Positions 5,821-6,183 of a DNA stretch of 6,183 nt are shown here, in pieces. The stretch lies in assembly GCA_947462525.1 (NCBI GenBank), contig CANHPK010000103.1, forward strand, positions 1 through 6,183. The letters run 5' to 3'. Below the pieces are notes generated by a model, which made no database searches, had not been told where the DNA came from, and worked only from the letters and a program-made list of their open reading frames with translations. Each line of letters begins with the position of its first letter. Position 1 is the first letter of the stretch. Position numbers and translations under genes: made by a program. The stretch is from Roseiflexaceae bacterium (GTDB lineage: Bacteria; Chloroflexota; Chloroflexia; Chloroflexales; Roseiflexaceae).

Positions 5821-6183
5821 CTAATCGCGCAAAATCGGGCGCGTCAAGCAGGTTGGTCCGCCTTCTGCTTTGAGCGATATCTGGTTGCCTTGATAGGTTT
5901 GCACTTCGCAGCCTGCATCCGCCAACATGCGGGCGGTGATGGGGTTGCAATCAAGCATCAGACAGACTTTGGGCGCAATGGCGAGCACATTGGTTGCCAT
6001 CGTATCGAACTCGTGGGCCGGCACTTCGATCATGCGGATGTTGCGACGGACCAGTTCTTGATAAAACGCCGTCGGCATGAGCGGCAAATGCACCACTGCG
6101 AGATCGTGATCAACCAGCGAAATCAACGAAAGCAGGTGGAGACATGCTTCAGGACCAGTAAAGTACGGCAAATCGTAGGCCAA
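5821..6183 (-). CDS. Amidinotransferase / arginine deiminase-fold hydrolase (DDAH-like), C-terminal 120 residues (partial, runs off right edge)
   Basis: The fragment resembles the guanidino-group-modifying superfamily, which includes dimethylarginine dimethylaminohydrolase and arginine deiminase; these hydrolyse guanidino groups through a cysteine thiolate. ACLHLLSLISLVDHDLAVVHLPLMP, split as ACLHLLSLIS then LVDHDLAVV, carries the probable catalytic His (residue 16 of the fragment). The C-terminal GGPTCLTRPI (fragment residues 108-117) carries the probable catalytic Cys112. It stops with TAG at 5823-5821, close behind the Cys as in this family. The TTG at the very edge (6183-6181) is an internal leucine codon, not a start, and the N-terminal part lies to the right of the window. 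It sits 30 bases upstream of the M20 gene in the same direction. A pairing with a deacylase suggests catabolism of modified arginine or similar amino acids, but the substrate is not determined by what is visible. Confidence 0.8.
   Translation of the reverse strand: MAYDLPYFTGPEACLHLLSLISLVDHDLAVVHLPLMPTAFYQELVRRNIRMIEVPAHEFDTMATNVLAIAPKVCLMLDCNPITARMLADAGCEVQTYQGNQISLKAEGGPTCLTRPILRD

Noticed and set aside
6181..6183. TTG at the right edge as the start of a small 120-residue protein
   Set aside because: The encoded part matches only the C-terminal portion of the amidinotransferase fold, so the gene continues beyond the window and this is an internal Leu codon.

Overview
This window looks like chromosome of a moderately GC-rich bacterium. 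The protein style, gene content and tight gene packing resemble Chloroflexota, but no marker in the window proves the phylum. It holds six protein genes. Two are cut by the window edges: the N-terminal half of PurF on the left, and the C-terminal end of an amidinotransferase/arginine-deiminase-fold hydrolase on the right. I see no tRNA, rRNA, CRISPR array or mobile element. The only non-coding stretch longer than 50 bases is the divergent promoter region at 669-766.

Layout. purF runs leftward from 668. From a back-to-back promoter region, a three-gene set runs rightward with almost no spacing: a membrane-anchored thioredoxin-fold protein (767-1249), a gamma-glutamyltransferase-family enzyme (1249-2847) and a family 5 solute-binding lipoprotein (2849-4522). 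The lipoprotein gene collides with a leftward M20 metallopeptidase/deacylase gene (5790-4519), and the two stop codons interlock in the four bases TTAG. The M20 gene follows the amidinotransferase gene (ends at 5821) in the same direction, 30 bases downstream, probably in one transcript.

The most notable item is the thioredoxin gene. It appears as two fragments because an in-frame TGA at 995-997 sits exactly where the first cysteine of the CxxC redox motif belongs, giving (TGA)-Met-Gly-Cys. The frame stays open on both sides, the downstream half carries the rest of the thioredoxin fold including a cis-proline motif, and a bacterial SECIS-like hairpin with a G-containing apical loop lies 27 bases past the TGA. 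I read it as a 160-residue selenoprotein (Sec77-x-x-Cys80). All five complete 3' ends in the window use TAA or TAG, and no other gene contains an in-frame TGA.

Functionally, the rightward set suggests thiol redox work at the membrane together with uptake and breakdown of peptides or gamma-glutamyl compounds. The leftward pair suggests catabolism of acylated or guanidino amino acids. These pathway links are inference from context.
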